The notes under the pieces: generated by a model
Databases searched by the model: none
What the model was told of the DNA's origin: nothing
Seen by the model: the letters and a program-made list of their open reading frames with translations, nothing else
Assembly: GCA_013003215.1 (NCBI GenBank)
Contig: JABDKD010000088.1
Coordinates: forward strand, 1 to 33,502
DNA from: Pyrinomonadaceae bacterium
GTDB taxonomy: Bacteria > Acidobacteriota > Blastocatellia > Pyrinomonadales > Pyrinomonadaceae
DNA: 33,502 bases
Reading direction: 5' to 3'
Program-made: the position numbers and the translations under genes
Shown: positions 24,155-30,783 of the stretch, piece after piece
Position numbering within the stretch: the stretch's first letter is position 1
Layout of the letters: every line of letters begins with the position of its first letter

Positions 24155-24745
24155 ATGACCATCAAATCAGATATATGGCTTCGGCAGATGGCTGAAGAAC
24201 ACGAAATGATCTCTCCCTTCCTGCCGAAACTTGTGCGGGAGTCCAACGGATCGAGGATCATTTCAGCCGGACTTTCAAGTTACGGATACGACATGCGTCT
24301 TGCAGACGACGGATTTCGCATATTTTCGTCCGTCTATGGTTCTGAGATCGACCCGAAGAACTTCGACAAAGATTCCTTGATTGAGCCAGAGGTCCGGACC
24401 GCCGATGACGGGGCCAAATACTATCTTTTGCCACCACATCATTATGGCCTGGGAGTAACAGTTGAGACTTTCAAGATGCCGCGTAACGTAACGGGAGTAG
24501 CGCTTGGAAAATCGACATACGCACGAGCGGGATTACTTGTAAACACCACACCCCTCGAAGCCGGTTGGACCGGGAGACTCGTGGTTGAGATCGCGAATCT
24601 TGCAAACTTGCCGTTGCGTGTCTACATCAATGAGGGTATCGGTCAGATACTATTCTTTGAGTCAGATGAAGATTGCGCAACATCCTATGAAGACCGCGGA
24701 GGTAAGTATCAAGGACAGACCGGCCTGACCTACGCCAAGTTATAG
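24155..24745 (+). CDS. dcd: dCTP deaminase (Dcd)
   Basis: Dcd deaminates dCTP to dUTP, feeding dTMP synthesis. The 196-residue protein has the family segments IISAGLSSYGYDMRLADDGF, VTGVALGKSTYARAGLLVNT and TPLEAGWTGRLVVEIANLAN, which include the catalytic glutamate and the substrate-binding GKSTYAR. The C-terminal GGKYQGQTGLTYAKL is the mobile nucleotide-closing tail. Whether it is purely a deaminase or also releases dUMP cannot be told from the residues I can align by eye. It stands alone between the broken DUF4097 gene and a strong terminator. Confidence 0.95.
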   Translation: MTIKSDIWLRQMAEEHEMISPFLPKLVRESNGSRIISAGLSSYGYDMRLADDGFRIFSSVYGSEIDPKNFDKDSLIEPEVRTADDGAKYYLLPPHHYGLGVTVETFKMPRNVTGVALGKSTYARAGLLVNTTPLEAGWTGRLVVEIANLANLPLRVYINEGIGQILFFESDEDCATSYEDRGGKYQGQTGLTYAKL

Positions 24746-24768
24746 TTTCTCTGTCAATTATTTTGATC

Positions 24769-24802
24769 AAGCCGCATGACCTGTTGGTTATGCGGCTTTT
24801 TT
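24769..24802 (+). terminator. Rho-independent terminator after dcd
   Basis: A stem of about 13 bp (AAGCCGCATGACC with GGTTATGCGGCTT, one G-U pair) and a TGTT loop are followed by six T residues. It cleanly separates dcd from the kynurenine genes. Confidence 0.92.
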
Positions 24803-24847
24803 GCCGTTTCAAACCTGGTGAAAGTTTCGCACTTTCAACACATCGGA

Positions 24848-24853
24848 TATACT
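24848..24853 (+). promoter_or_regulatory. Candidate -10 box for the aldehyde dehydrogenase gene
   Basis: TATACT lies 7 nt upstream of the GTG start at 24861, with no ribosome binding site between. Spacing matches the TATAAT before the decarboxylase gene at 29771, so both transcripts may be leaderless. The -35 match (TTTCGC at 24825) is poor. Confidence 0.35.
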
Positions 24854-24860
24854 TTCCAAA

Positions 24861-26303
24861 GTGCAAAAACTATTGAATTACGTTGGCGGCGAACTCGTTT
24901 CGCCTGCATCAGGAGAATACTTCGAAAACATCGATCCTTCGATTGGTGAACCTTACTCGATGATCCCGGATTCCGGTATCGAAGATGTAGCCCTGGCGGT
25001 AAATGCGGCCGGGAAAGCATTTCCTTCGTGGTCTCGGACCTCTCCGGAAGAAAGATATGAGATCCTCATGCGAGTCTCTCGCATAATCGAGGAAAACCTC
25101 GAAGACCTTGCCCGAGCGGAATGTATCGATAATGGTAAGCCACTTTCGTTAGCAAGATCTGTTGATATTCCAAGGGCAGTCTCAAACTTCAAGTTTTACG
25201 CGACCGCGGCGATACATTTTGCTTCAGAATCGCACAGTTCCGCGGGTTCTTCGATCAATTACACGTTGCGGCAGCCGATCGGCGTTGTCGGTTGCATTTC
25301 TCCGTGGAACCTTCCGCTCTACCTTTTTACCTGGAAGATTTCCCCGGCGTTGGCGGCAGGTAACTGTGTCGTTGCAAAGCCATCCGAGGTTACCCCGATG
25401 ACCGCGTTCCTGCTTTCTGAGATCTGTATCGAAGCGGGACTGCCGGCGGGAGTATTGAACATCGTCCACGGTACCGGGCCCAATGCAGGCGCGGAGATCG
25501 TAAAACATCCTGGAGTGAAAGCCATCTCGTTCACTGGCGGAACCGCGACCGGCGAATGGATCGCGCGGGAGGCGGCTCCGAAGTTCAAGAAGTTGTCGCT
25601 GGAGCTCGGTGGTAAGAACCCGAACATCATTTTCGCCGATTGCGACTTCGACGAGATGTTGGAGACGACAGTCAGATCTTCATTCGCGAACCAGGGACAG
25701 ATTTGTCTGTGCGGTTCGAGGATTTTTGTCGAGCGGCCGCTGATAGAACAGTTCTGCGGTGAATTCGTGGAACGTGTCAAAGGCTTAAAGATCGGTGACC
25801 CGCTGGAGACCGGTACAAATGTAGGTGCAGTTGTATCTGAACCGCATATGGAAAAGGTTCTGTCATATGTCGAACTGGCCAAAGAAGAGGGCGGCACAGT
25901 TTTGACTGGTGGAAAACGCGCCGATGTGAATGGTCGCTGTTCGAACGGTTACTTCGTTGAACCCACTGTGATTGAGGGTCTTGAGCATGACTGCAGAACC
26001 AATCAAGAGGAGATATTCGGTCCGGTCGTAACGATCCAGCCATTCGATGAAGAGGAAGAGGTTCTGTCTTACGCGAACAGTGTCAGATATGGGCTGTCTT
26101 CGACCGTTTGGACTTCCGATTTGAAACGCGCTCATCGAGTGGCGGAAAACCTCGAGGCCGGAATCGTATGGGTAAACACCTGGATGAACCGTGACTTAAG
26201 GACGCCGTTTGGTGGTGTAAAGGATTCGGGAATGGGACGTGAAGGCGGCTTTGAAGCGCTCCGGTTCTTTACTGAAGAGAAGAATGTTTGTATCGCCTAT
26301 TGA
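24861..26303 (+). CDS. 2-aminomuconate semialdehyde dehydrogenase (ALDH family)
   Basis: The enzyme should oxidise 2-aminomuconate 6-semialdehyde to 2-aminomuconate with NAD. The 480-residue product has the ALDH fold. The oxyanion asparagine is in ISPWNLPLYLFTWKISPALA (Asn150). FTGGTATGEWIA is the NAD-binding segment, and the general base is in LSLELGGKNPN (Glu248). The nucleophile is Cys282 in NQGQICLCGSR. WMNRDLRTPFGGVKDSGMGR near the C-terminus is typical of the muconate-semialdehyde branch, including ALDH8A1 and bacterial 2-hydroxymuconic and 2-aminomuconic enzymes. The start is GTG 24861 with no ribosome binding site. Substrate choice between amino- and hydroxymuconate semialdehyde rests on the neighbours (3-hydroxyanthranilate dioxygenase, ACMS decarboxylase, kynureninase), which favour the amino form. 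Confidence 0.88.
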   Translation: MQKLLNYVGGELVSPASGEYFENIDPSIGEPYSMIPDSGIEDVALAVNAAGKAFPSWSRTSPEERYEILMRVSRIIEENLEDLARAECIDNGKPLSLARSVDIPRAVSNFKFYATAAIHFASESHSSAGSSINYTLRQPIGVVGCISPWNLPLYLFTWKISPALAAGNCVVAKPSEVTPMTAFLLSEICIEAGLPAGVLNIVHGTGPNAGAEIVKHPGVKAISFTGGTATGEWIAREAAPKFKKLSLELGGKNPNIIFADCDFDEMLETTVRSSFANQGQICLCGSRIFVERPLIEQFCGEFVERVKGLKIGDPLETGTNVGAVVSEPHMEKVLSYVELAKEEGGTVLTGGKRADVNGRCSNGYFVEPTVIEGLEHDCRTNQEEIFGPVVTIQPFDEEEEVLSYANSVRYGLSSTVWTSDLKRAHRVAENLEAGIVWVNTWMNRDLRTPFGGVKDSGMGREGGFEALRFFTEEKNVCIAY

Positions 26304-26307
26304 GGCA

Positions 26308-26541
26308 GTTTTGGGTTTTGGGTTTTGAGTTGTGAGATCCTTAACCGTCGCGTAGCGACAGGATGGTTCTCGCCGTGGGTGAGCGCGAAGCGCGCAGCCC
26401 ACTGTAAGGGAACAATAAGTTTTTTTGTCGCGTCAGCGACGACTAAACCGCCCGCTGACGCAGGCGGAGTTGATCGCCATCGGCTCACGCCGACGGTACT
26501 GATTTTGGTTAGAGATTTTGGTCAATGGTCAATGAAATATT
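26308..26541. repeat. Repeat-filled gap after the ALDH gene: 7-nt words and REP hairpins
   Basis: Five nt after the ALDH stop a 7-nt array begins (GTTTTGG, GTTTTGG, GTTTTGA, GTTGTGA at 26308-26335). Hairpins follow: GTCGCGTAGCGAC (about 26347-26359), GTCGCGTCAGCGAC (about 26427-26440), CCGCCCGCTGACGCAGGCGG, and the REP core GCCATCGGCTCACGCCGACGGT (about 26476-26497). The last two are the same kind of paired units as at 29523-29739. From 26505 more 7-nt words appear (ATTTTGG, TCAATGG, TCAATGA). Confidence 0.65.
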
Positions 26542-26718
26542 ATGGCAGATACACAACCGATAAGGATTGAAACAGGCGAAGAGGTGGCGTTTGAACTGAT
26601 GAAGTTTATCGCCGAAAAAGAAGGAAAGAATGTAATGGGGGAAGAAGCGAGAGGTTATTACCTGGATCTCTTCGTCGAATGTGCTCATGCGGTTTATGAA
26701 GGCGAAAGAAAAAGCTGA
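26542..26718 (+). CDS. Possible 58-residue acidic protein
   Basis: A reading frame that starts ATG 26542 and ends TGA 26718 encodes a compact, mostly helical acidic peptide (MADTQPIRIETGEEVAFELM ... YYLDLFVECAHAVYEGERKS). Residue use is protein-like, unlike the repeats on both sides. I recognise no family. There is no strong ribosome binding site. It sits alone between two repeat patches inside the kynurenine gene cluster. Confidence 0.5.
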   Translation: MADTQPIRIETGEEVAFELMKFIAEKEGKNVMGEEARGYYLDLFVECAHAVYEGERKS

Positions 26719-26724
26719 GAGATT

Positions 26725-26846
26725 CACCCACGAAACACACGAAATACGCTAAAGAGGAATGCATATTGAAGTTTGGTTTGCTCTAGATAACTAAGGTTTT
26801 CCGGGTCATCATATTTCGTGTTTTTCGTGTATTTCGTGGGTAAGAC
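26725..26846. repeat. Inverted pair of 9-nt word arrays (CACGAAATA type)
   Basis: The left arm (26725-26760) has 9-mers CACCCACGA, AACACACGA and AATACGCTA. The right arm (26811-26846) has the reverse-complement words ATATTTCGT, GTTTTTCGT and GTATTTCGT followed by GGGTAAGAC. About 50 bp of unique DNA lie between. The left arm starts 7 nt after the stop of the 58-residue gene, and the right arm ends 18 bp before the RidA start. Confidence 0.7.
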
Positions 26847-26864
26847 TCTTCAGATACATCATGT

Positions 26865-27278
26865 ATGAATAAGATAACCGCAGACGACGCTCCGGAACCG
26901 GTAGGGCTTTACCCGCACGCTCGTCGTGTCGGAAACCTTTTGTTTCTATCGGGCGTCGGTCCCAGGGAAAAGGGCACAAAAGAAATCCCGGGAGTTGAAC
27001 TAAACGATGCGGGCGAGATCCTCTCGTATGACATTGAAGCGCAATGTCATTCAGTATTTAAGAACGTTAGAACAATAGTAGAATCGTCGGGTTCAAGTTG
27101 GGCGAACATCGTCGACGTAACGGTGTTCCTAACCAATATGAAGGACGACTTCAAAACCTATAACCAGCTTTATGCTGAGTACTTTGCGGACAATCAGCCG
27201 TGCCGTACTACGGTGGAAATAAGTAGTCTTCCGACGCCTATTGCTATCGAGTTAAAAGTAATCGCAACTATGGATTAG
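26865..27278 (+). CDS. RidA-family protein, likely 2-aminomuconate deaminase
   Basis: The 137-residue protein is a YjgF/YER057c/UK114 (RidA) member: ARRVGNLLFLSGVGPREKG at the start, then VDVTVFLTNMKDDFKTYNQL, and CRTTVEISSLPTPIAIELKV with the conserved arginine (here in PCRTT) that binds substrate carboxylate. In bacterial 2-nitrobenzoate and tryptophan catabolism a RidA-type enzyme deaminates 2-aminomuconate. Its place next to the semialdehyde dehydrogenase supports that role here. General enamine/imine deaminase activity is the alternative. ATG 26865 is used; an ATG 4 nt upstream runs into a stop. Confidence 0.82.
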   Translation: MNKITADDAPEPVGLYPHARRVGNLLFLSGVGPREKGTKEIPGVELNDAGEILSYDIEAQCHSVFKNVRTIVESSGSSWANIVDVTVFLTNMKDDFKTYNQLYAEYFADNQPCRTTVEISSLPTPIAIELKVIATMD

Positions 27279-27447
27279 TGAATAGAAAATAGTTAATCGT
27301 GAATAGTAGGGACCTGTACTCACTGTTTATTCTTTCGGCCAACTGATTAACTGCCCGATTCTAAGTCAGTCAATAACGATCTCTTTACTCTTTGCGCATA
27401 ATCGTTAACGATTCACTATTTACTTTTAACGATTCACTATTTACTAA
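27278..27447. repeat. Inverted pair of 7-nt word arrays (GTGAATA / TTCACTAT type)
   Basis: The left arm (27278-27305) is four 7-mers: GTGAATA, GAAAATA, GTTAATC, GTGAATA. The right arm (27399-27447) is seven 7-mers in the opposite sense, including TAACGAT, TCACTAT, TTACTTT, with a 21-bp unit occurring twice (27406-27426 and 27427-27447). The left arm shares its first base with the RidA stop codon, and the right arm ends 3 bp before the next start codon. Confidence 0.78.
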
Positions 27448-27450
27448 AGT

Positions 27451-27999
27451 ATGCAGATAGTAGACCTGACAGACGACAAAGAACACATTGATCAAGTAGC
27501 CGAACTTCTCAAGGACGGTTTCTCCGATACCGGAACGGTCGGTTGGAGCACGGATGAGGAGTGTCTCCGGGAGGTCCGTGATTCACTTGGCGAAAAGAAG
27601 ATCAGCCGAATCGCGTTGGACAAAGACAATAACATTGTCGGATGGGCGGCAGGCGCCCCGCTCTACGAGAATACAACTTGGGAACTTGAGGTTCTTGTAG
27701 TCGATCGGGAACACAAAAAGCAAGGTATAGGCAGCGGACTACTAGGGGACTTCGAATCCGAAGTCAAAATCCGTGGGGGCCTCAACGTCTTCCTGGGAAC
27801 AGACGACGAGAACTACCGAACCAGCATCGGCGGCGATGAATTGTACCCTGACCCACTTGATAAGCTCCGGTTCATTCAGAACATTGGCGGTCACCCGTTC
27901 GAGTTTTACAAAAAGCGAGGATACGCGATCGTAGGTGTGCTTCCGGACGCAAACGGAATTGGAAAACCTGATATTTTTATGTCCAAACGACTGACTTGA
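27451..27999 (+). CDS. GNAT acetyltransferase, AAC(6')-like
   Basis: The 182-residue protein has the GNAT acetyl-CoA fold. Motif A is LEVLVVDREHKKQGIGSGLL (about residues 88-107), with the QGIGSG pyrophosphate loop. LGTDDENYRTSIGGDELYPD and GGHPFEFYKKRGYAIVGVLP with DANGIGKPDIFMSKRL resemble proteins annotated as aminoglycoside 6'-N-acetyltransferases. I base this on recalled sequence style, so it needs an alignment. Resistance activity cannot be assumed; many chromosomal relatives have unknown amine substrates. Why it sits inside a kynurenine gene cluster is unclear; acetylation of an aminated intermediate is one possibility. The start codon lies 3 bp from a 7-nt repeat array. Confidence 0.8.
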   Translation: MQIVDLTDDKEHIDQVAELLKDGFSDTGTVGWSTDEECLREVRDSLGEKKISRIALDKDNNIVGWAAGAPLYENTTWELEVLVVDREHKKQGIGSGLLGDFESEVKIRGGLNVFLGTDDENYRTSIGGDELYPDPLDKLRFIQNIGGHPFEFYKKRGYAIVGVLPDANGIGKPDIFMSKRLT

Positions 28000-28127
28000 C
28001 AGGGATAAAAGTGATGAATGGGATTTCGATTATCCGTTGTGAGTAGCTGCAGCTTGAAAAGTAATTGGGCACTTGGGTAATTGGGAACTCGCGGAACCCC
28101 AATCCCTTTTATCCCCTTTATCTCTGT
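27999..28127. repeat. Inverted pair of 9-nt word arrays (GGGATAAAA type) with a nested TTGGG array
   Basis: The left arm (27999-28025) reads ACAGGGATA, AAAGTGATG, AATGGGATT. The right arm (28101-28127) reads AATCCCTTT, TATCCCCTT, TATCTCTGT, the reverse complement at 22 of 27 positions. Between them another 9-nt run (GTAATTGGG, CACTTGGGT, AATTGGGAA at 28061-28087) is visible. The left arm begins on the last base of the acetyltransferase stop codon, and the right arm ends 14 bp before the dioxygenase start. Confidence 0.75.
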
Positions 28128-28141
28128 AAAATCTAATAACT

Positions 28142-28663
28142 ATGATCAAGAGACCGTTTAACTTCAAAGCCTGGATCGACGAAAACCGGGACCTCCTTAA
28201 ACCTCCTGTTGGCAATATGTGTGTCTATGAAGATACCGAGTTCATCATAATGGTCGTTGGCGGCCCTAATTCAAGAAAAGACTACCATTACGACGAAGGC
28301 GAAGAGTTCTTCTATCAGCTCGAAGGAGACATAACCGTCAAGATCCAGGAAGACGGAAAAGCCGTCGATGTCCCAATCCGGGAAGGTGAGATCTTTTTGC
28401 TCCCTCCAATGGTTCCCCACAATCCTGTTCGTGGTGAGAACACTGTCGGACTTGTGATCGAACGCCAACGGCGTGACGACGAGAAAGACGGCCTGATGTG
28501 GTTTTGCGAGAACTGCAACGAAAAGCTCTATGAGGAGTATTTCACTCTCACCGACATCACGACCCAGTTCCAGGGTGTATTCGAAAGATTCTACGGCGAT
28601 GAGTCCCTTCGCACATGTGATCACTGCAGCGCGGTAATGGAACCGCCGCCCGTGGTAAGTTAA
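28142..28663 (+). CDS. 3-hydroxyanthranilate 3,4-dioxygenase
   Basis: This non-haem iron cupin opens the ring of 3-hydroxyanthranilate to 2-amino-3-carboxymuconate semialdehyde. The 173-residue length is that of the bacterial enzyme. Iron ligands are His49 and Glu55 (DYHYDEGEEFFYQL) and His93 (PPMVPHNPVRG). Substrate-binding Arg45, Arg97 and Glu107 are in place. The second, rubredoxin-like iron site is complete: CENC (122-125) and CDHC (159-162). All key residues are therefore present and the enzyme should be active. A TAAAAT box (28127-28132) lies 9 nt before the ATG with no ribosome binding site. The REP array starts on its stop codon. Confidence 0.96.
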   Translation: MIKRPFNFKAWIDENRDLLKPPVGNMCVYEDTEFIIMVVGGPNSRKDYHYDEGEEFFYQLEGDITVKIQEDGKAVDVPIREGEIFLLPPMVPHNPVRGENTVGLVIERQRRDDEKDGLMWFCENCNEKLYEEYFTLTDITTQFQGVFERFYGDESLRTCDHCSAVMEPPPVVS

Positions 28664-28838
28664 TCAGTACCTCCGCCGTCAGGCGATGGCAATCAGTACC
28701 GTCGCCGTCAGACGATGGCTATCAGTACCGTCGCCGTCAAGCGATGGCTATCAGTACCGTCGCCGTCAGGCGATGGCTTATCAGTACCGTCGCCGTCAGG
28801 CGATGGCTTGTCAGTACCGCCGCCGTCAGGCGATGGCC
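28663..28838 (-). repeat. Six tandem REP hairpins upstream of the transposase
   Basis: Six units begin at 28663, 28692, 28721, 28750, 28780 and 28810 (steps 29, 29, 29, 30, 30). Each reads ATCAGTA, then CCGTCGCC, loop GTCA, then GGCGATGG, a stem of 8 bp with one G-T pair. Their orientation is opposite to the REP units downstream of the transposase. The copies are nearly identical, which suggests recent expansion. The array begins exactly at the dioxygenase stop codon. Translated repeats produce artificial open frames. Confidence 0.88.
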
Positions 28839-28870
28839 CTATTCATTTATGTTTTTCCTCACCAAAACCT

Positions 28871-29386
28871 ATGTACTTCAGAAAAGAATGGAACACCACC
28901 GGGGTTCCCTTGGCATACCTCATTTCCTTTCGCACCTACGGGACCTGGCTTCATGGCGATTCTAGGGGCTCAACTGACAGGAACAACAACGTCTACGGTG
29001 ACCCTTTTTATCCAGTTCACCCCGAGTGGGAACGCATGAGACAAAGCCAATTGAAGAGCTCTCCCGTCAAACTAAACCGTCTAAGACGAAAAGCCGTAAA
29101 CGATGCGGTCACAGAAACTTGTATCCTCCGAAAGTGGCACTTGATCGCAAAAGCCGCAAGGACTAATCATGTACATGTGGTCGTAAATATCGGCGATAAA
29201 AGCCCTGGCGCGGCCCTGAACGCATTAAAGGCATACGCCACGAGAAAGATGAGAGAACTTGGACTCTGGAACCGAAAACACAGTCCCTGGGCAGCGAGGG
29301 GAAGTAAGAAGAGGCTCTGGACTGAAGAAGATGTTGACAATGCAGTCGATTACGTCCTCAATGGACAGGGGCCCGACCTGGACTGA
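28871..29386 (+). CDS. RAYT-type Y1 transposase (IS200-like HUH family)
   Basis: The 171-residue protein belongs to the REP-associated tyrosine transposase group. LAYLISFRTYGTWLHGDSRG is the typical start. The HUH metal motif is HVHVVV within KAARTNHVHVVVNIGD. The helix with the candidate nucleophile tyrosine is LKAYATRKMREL. The C-terminal RLWTEEDVDNAVDYVLNGQG is shared with Planctomycetota and Acidobacteriota members. I chose ATG 28871; the open frame extends upstream only by reading through the REP units. These enzymes cut single-stranded REP hairpins. The flanking REP clusters in opposite orientation are probably its substrates. The gene looks intact. Confidence 0.88.
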   Translation: MYFRKEWNTTGVPLAYLISFRTYGTWLHGDSRGSTDRNNNVYGDPFYPVHPEWERMRQSQLKSSPVKLNRLRRKAVNDAVTETCILRKWHLIAKAARTNHVHVVVNIGDKSPGAALNALKAYATRKMRELGLWNRKHSPWAARGSKKRLWTEEDVDNAVDYVLNGQGPDLD

Positions 29387-29394
29387 TATTCGTT

Positions 29395-29740
29395 GCTGCT
29401 CGCTTACGTAAGCAGTTCTGATAGCCACCGGCTCACGCCGGCGGTACTCATTGAACAACATGACACCATCGCTCAACTCGTTCCGTCGTTACTGATGGTT
29501 GCTCTCGAATAATACTTGGATTGCCGCGCGCTCACGCACTGCGGAGGTGACAGCCATTGGCTAACGCCGACGGTACTGATAGCCGCTTCATTATTATCTT
29601 CGGCCGCGCGCTCACGCACGCGTAGGCGACTGCCATCGGCTTACTCCGACGGTACTGACCGAGCCTCATTGCACTTAGTGGGACCGCGCGCTCACGCACA
29701 CGGAGATGACTGCCATCGGCTTACTCCGACGGTACTGATT
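29395..29740 (+). repeat. REP clusters downstream of the transposase, 80-bp tandem period
   Basis: A first unit at about 29395-29451 has a perfect 12-bp palindrome (GCTTACGTAAGC) and the core GCCACCGGCTCACGCCGGCGGT. Three further units start with CCGCGCGCTCACGCAC at 29524, 29604 and 29684, exactly 80 bp apart. Each ends with a core like GCCATCGGCTTACTCCGACG and GTACTGA. The roughly 25-bp spacers between units differ. The same two-part unit occurs at 26449-26503. There is no gene between 29387 and 29770. Confidence 0.82.
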
Positions 29741-29757
29741 TTAATGATGTGATCAGC

Positions 29758-29763
29758 TATAAT
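29758..29763 (+). promoter_or_regulatory. Perfect TATAAT just before the decarboxylase start
   Basis: TATAAT ends 7 nt before the ATG at 29771, so transcription should begin at about the start codon and yield a leaderless mRNA. No ribosome binding site is present. The -35 position (29735-29740) falls on the last bases of the final REP unit (CTGATT, weak match). Confidence 0.5.
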
Positions 29764-29770
29764 CACCGCG

Positions 29771-30781
29771 ATGCTTAAGATTGACATCCACACCCATATA
29801 CTTCCCGAACAGATCCCTGACTGGAAAAAGCGTTTCGGCTACGGTGGGTTCATAACACTGGACCACCACAAACACAGATGCGCGAAGATGATGCGCGACG
29901 ACGGTCATTTTTTTCGTGAGATCGAGTCAAACTGCTGGGATCCTGATGTCCGGATGCGCGAGTCCGATGAGTCGGGCGTAGATGTACAGGTACTCTCTAC
30001 AGTCCCTGTAATGTTCAGCTATTGGACGGAGCCCGCACACGGGCTCGAGATCTCAAAGATCCTAAACGATGGAATTGCCGAGATCGTCGGGAAGCACCCA
30101 AAAAGATTCATAGGCCTTGGAACGATTCCTATGCAGGATCCTAAGCTTGCGGTAAAGGAACTCGAACGGTGTAAAGAGATCGGCCTTGAAGGAGTCCAGA
30201 TCGGTTCCAACGTGAATCAAAAGAACCTTGGGGAGCGAGAATTCTTCGATGTATTCACAGCATGCAACGAGCTCGACTTATCGGTATTTGTTCATCCGTG
30301 GGAAATGATGGGTGAAAACGACATGAAGAAATATTGGCTGCCCTGGCTTGTCGGCATGCCCGCTGAGACCTCTCGTGCGATCTGCTCGTTGATCTTTTCC
30401 GGTATACTTGAGTCCCTTCCTGAACTGAAGATAGCGTTTGCCCATGGCGGCGGTTCTTTTCCGGCGACACTTGGCCGTATCGAGCATGGTTTTCACGTGA
30501 GACCCGATCTCGTCGCCGTTGAGAATGCGGTCAACCCAAGAAAGTATCTTGAACAGATCTACTTTGATTCACTTGTTCATGAACCCGCGATGTTCGATTT
30601 TCTAGTGAATCTTGCGGGTGAAGATAAGATTGCGCTTGGTACTGATTACCCGTTTCCACTTGGCGAACTATCGCCCGGAAAACTAATAGAGTCAATGGGT
30701 TATGATGAGAACAAGACTGCCCGACTATTACACGGAACCGCCCTCGAATGGCTCGGACTGGAAAAGAGCCGATTTGAATAA
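29771..30781 (+). CDS. 2-amino-3-carboxymuconate 6-semialdehyde decarboxylase (ACMSD)
   Basis: ACMSD removes CO2 from the ring-opened product of 3-hydroxyanthranilate. This diverts it from quinolinate (NAD precursor) toward 2-aminomuconate. The 336-residue length equals that of the human enzyme. The amidohydrolase zinc site is complete: HTH at His7/His9, His175 in VFVHPWEMM and Asp292 in [11 protein letters not shown]. The catalytic His225 lies in FAHGGGSFP. The remaining barrel segments ([30 protein letters not shown]) fit the family. It stands 2 bp from the stop of a convergent gene, with no terminator between. Confidence 0.95.
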   Translation: MLKIDIHTHILPEQIPDWKKRFGYGGFITLDHHKHRCAKMMRDDGHFFREIESNCWDPDVRMRESDESGVDVQVLSTVPVMFSYWTEPAHGLEISKILNDGIAEIVGKHPKRFIGLGTIPMQDPKLAVKELERCKEIGLEGVQIGSNVNQKNLGEREFFDVFTACNELDLSVFVHPWEMMGENDMKKYWLPWLVGMPAETSRAICSLIFSGILESLPELKIAFAHGGGSFPATLGRIEHGFHVRPDLVAVENAVNPRKYLEQIYFDSLVHEPAMFDFLVNLAGEDKIALGTDYPFPLGELSPGKLIESMGYDENKTARLLHGTALEWLGLEKSRFE

Positions 30782-30783
30782 AC

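Noticed and set aside
28663-28838. Possible CRISPR array with 29-30 bp period
   Set aside because: The repeats are directly head to tail with no spacers, each is an imperfect hairpin, and they adjoin a RAYT transposase. They are REP units.
28686-28870. Upstream extension of the transposase and overlapping frames with STVAVRRW-type repeats
   Set aside because: These frames only translate the 29-30 bp REP units. The transposase family start fits ATG 28871.
29516-29752. A 78-residue plus-strand frame downstream of the transposase
   Set aside because: It consists of the 80-bp REP units translated (repeated RLPSAYSDGTD-like segments), with no ribosome binding site or family features.
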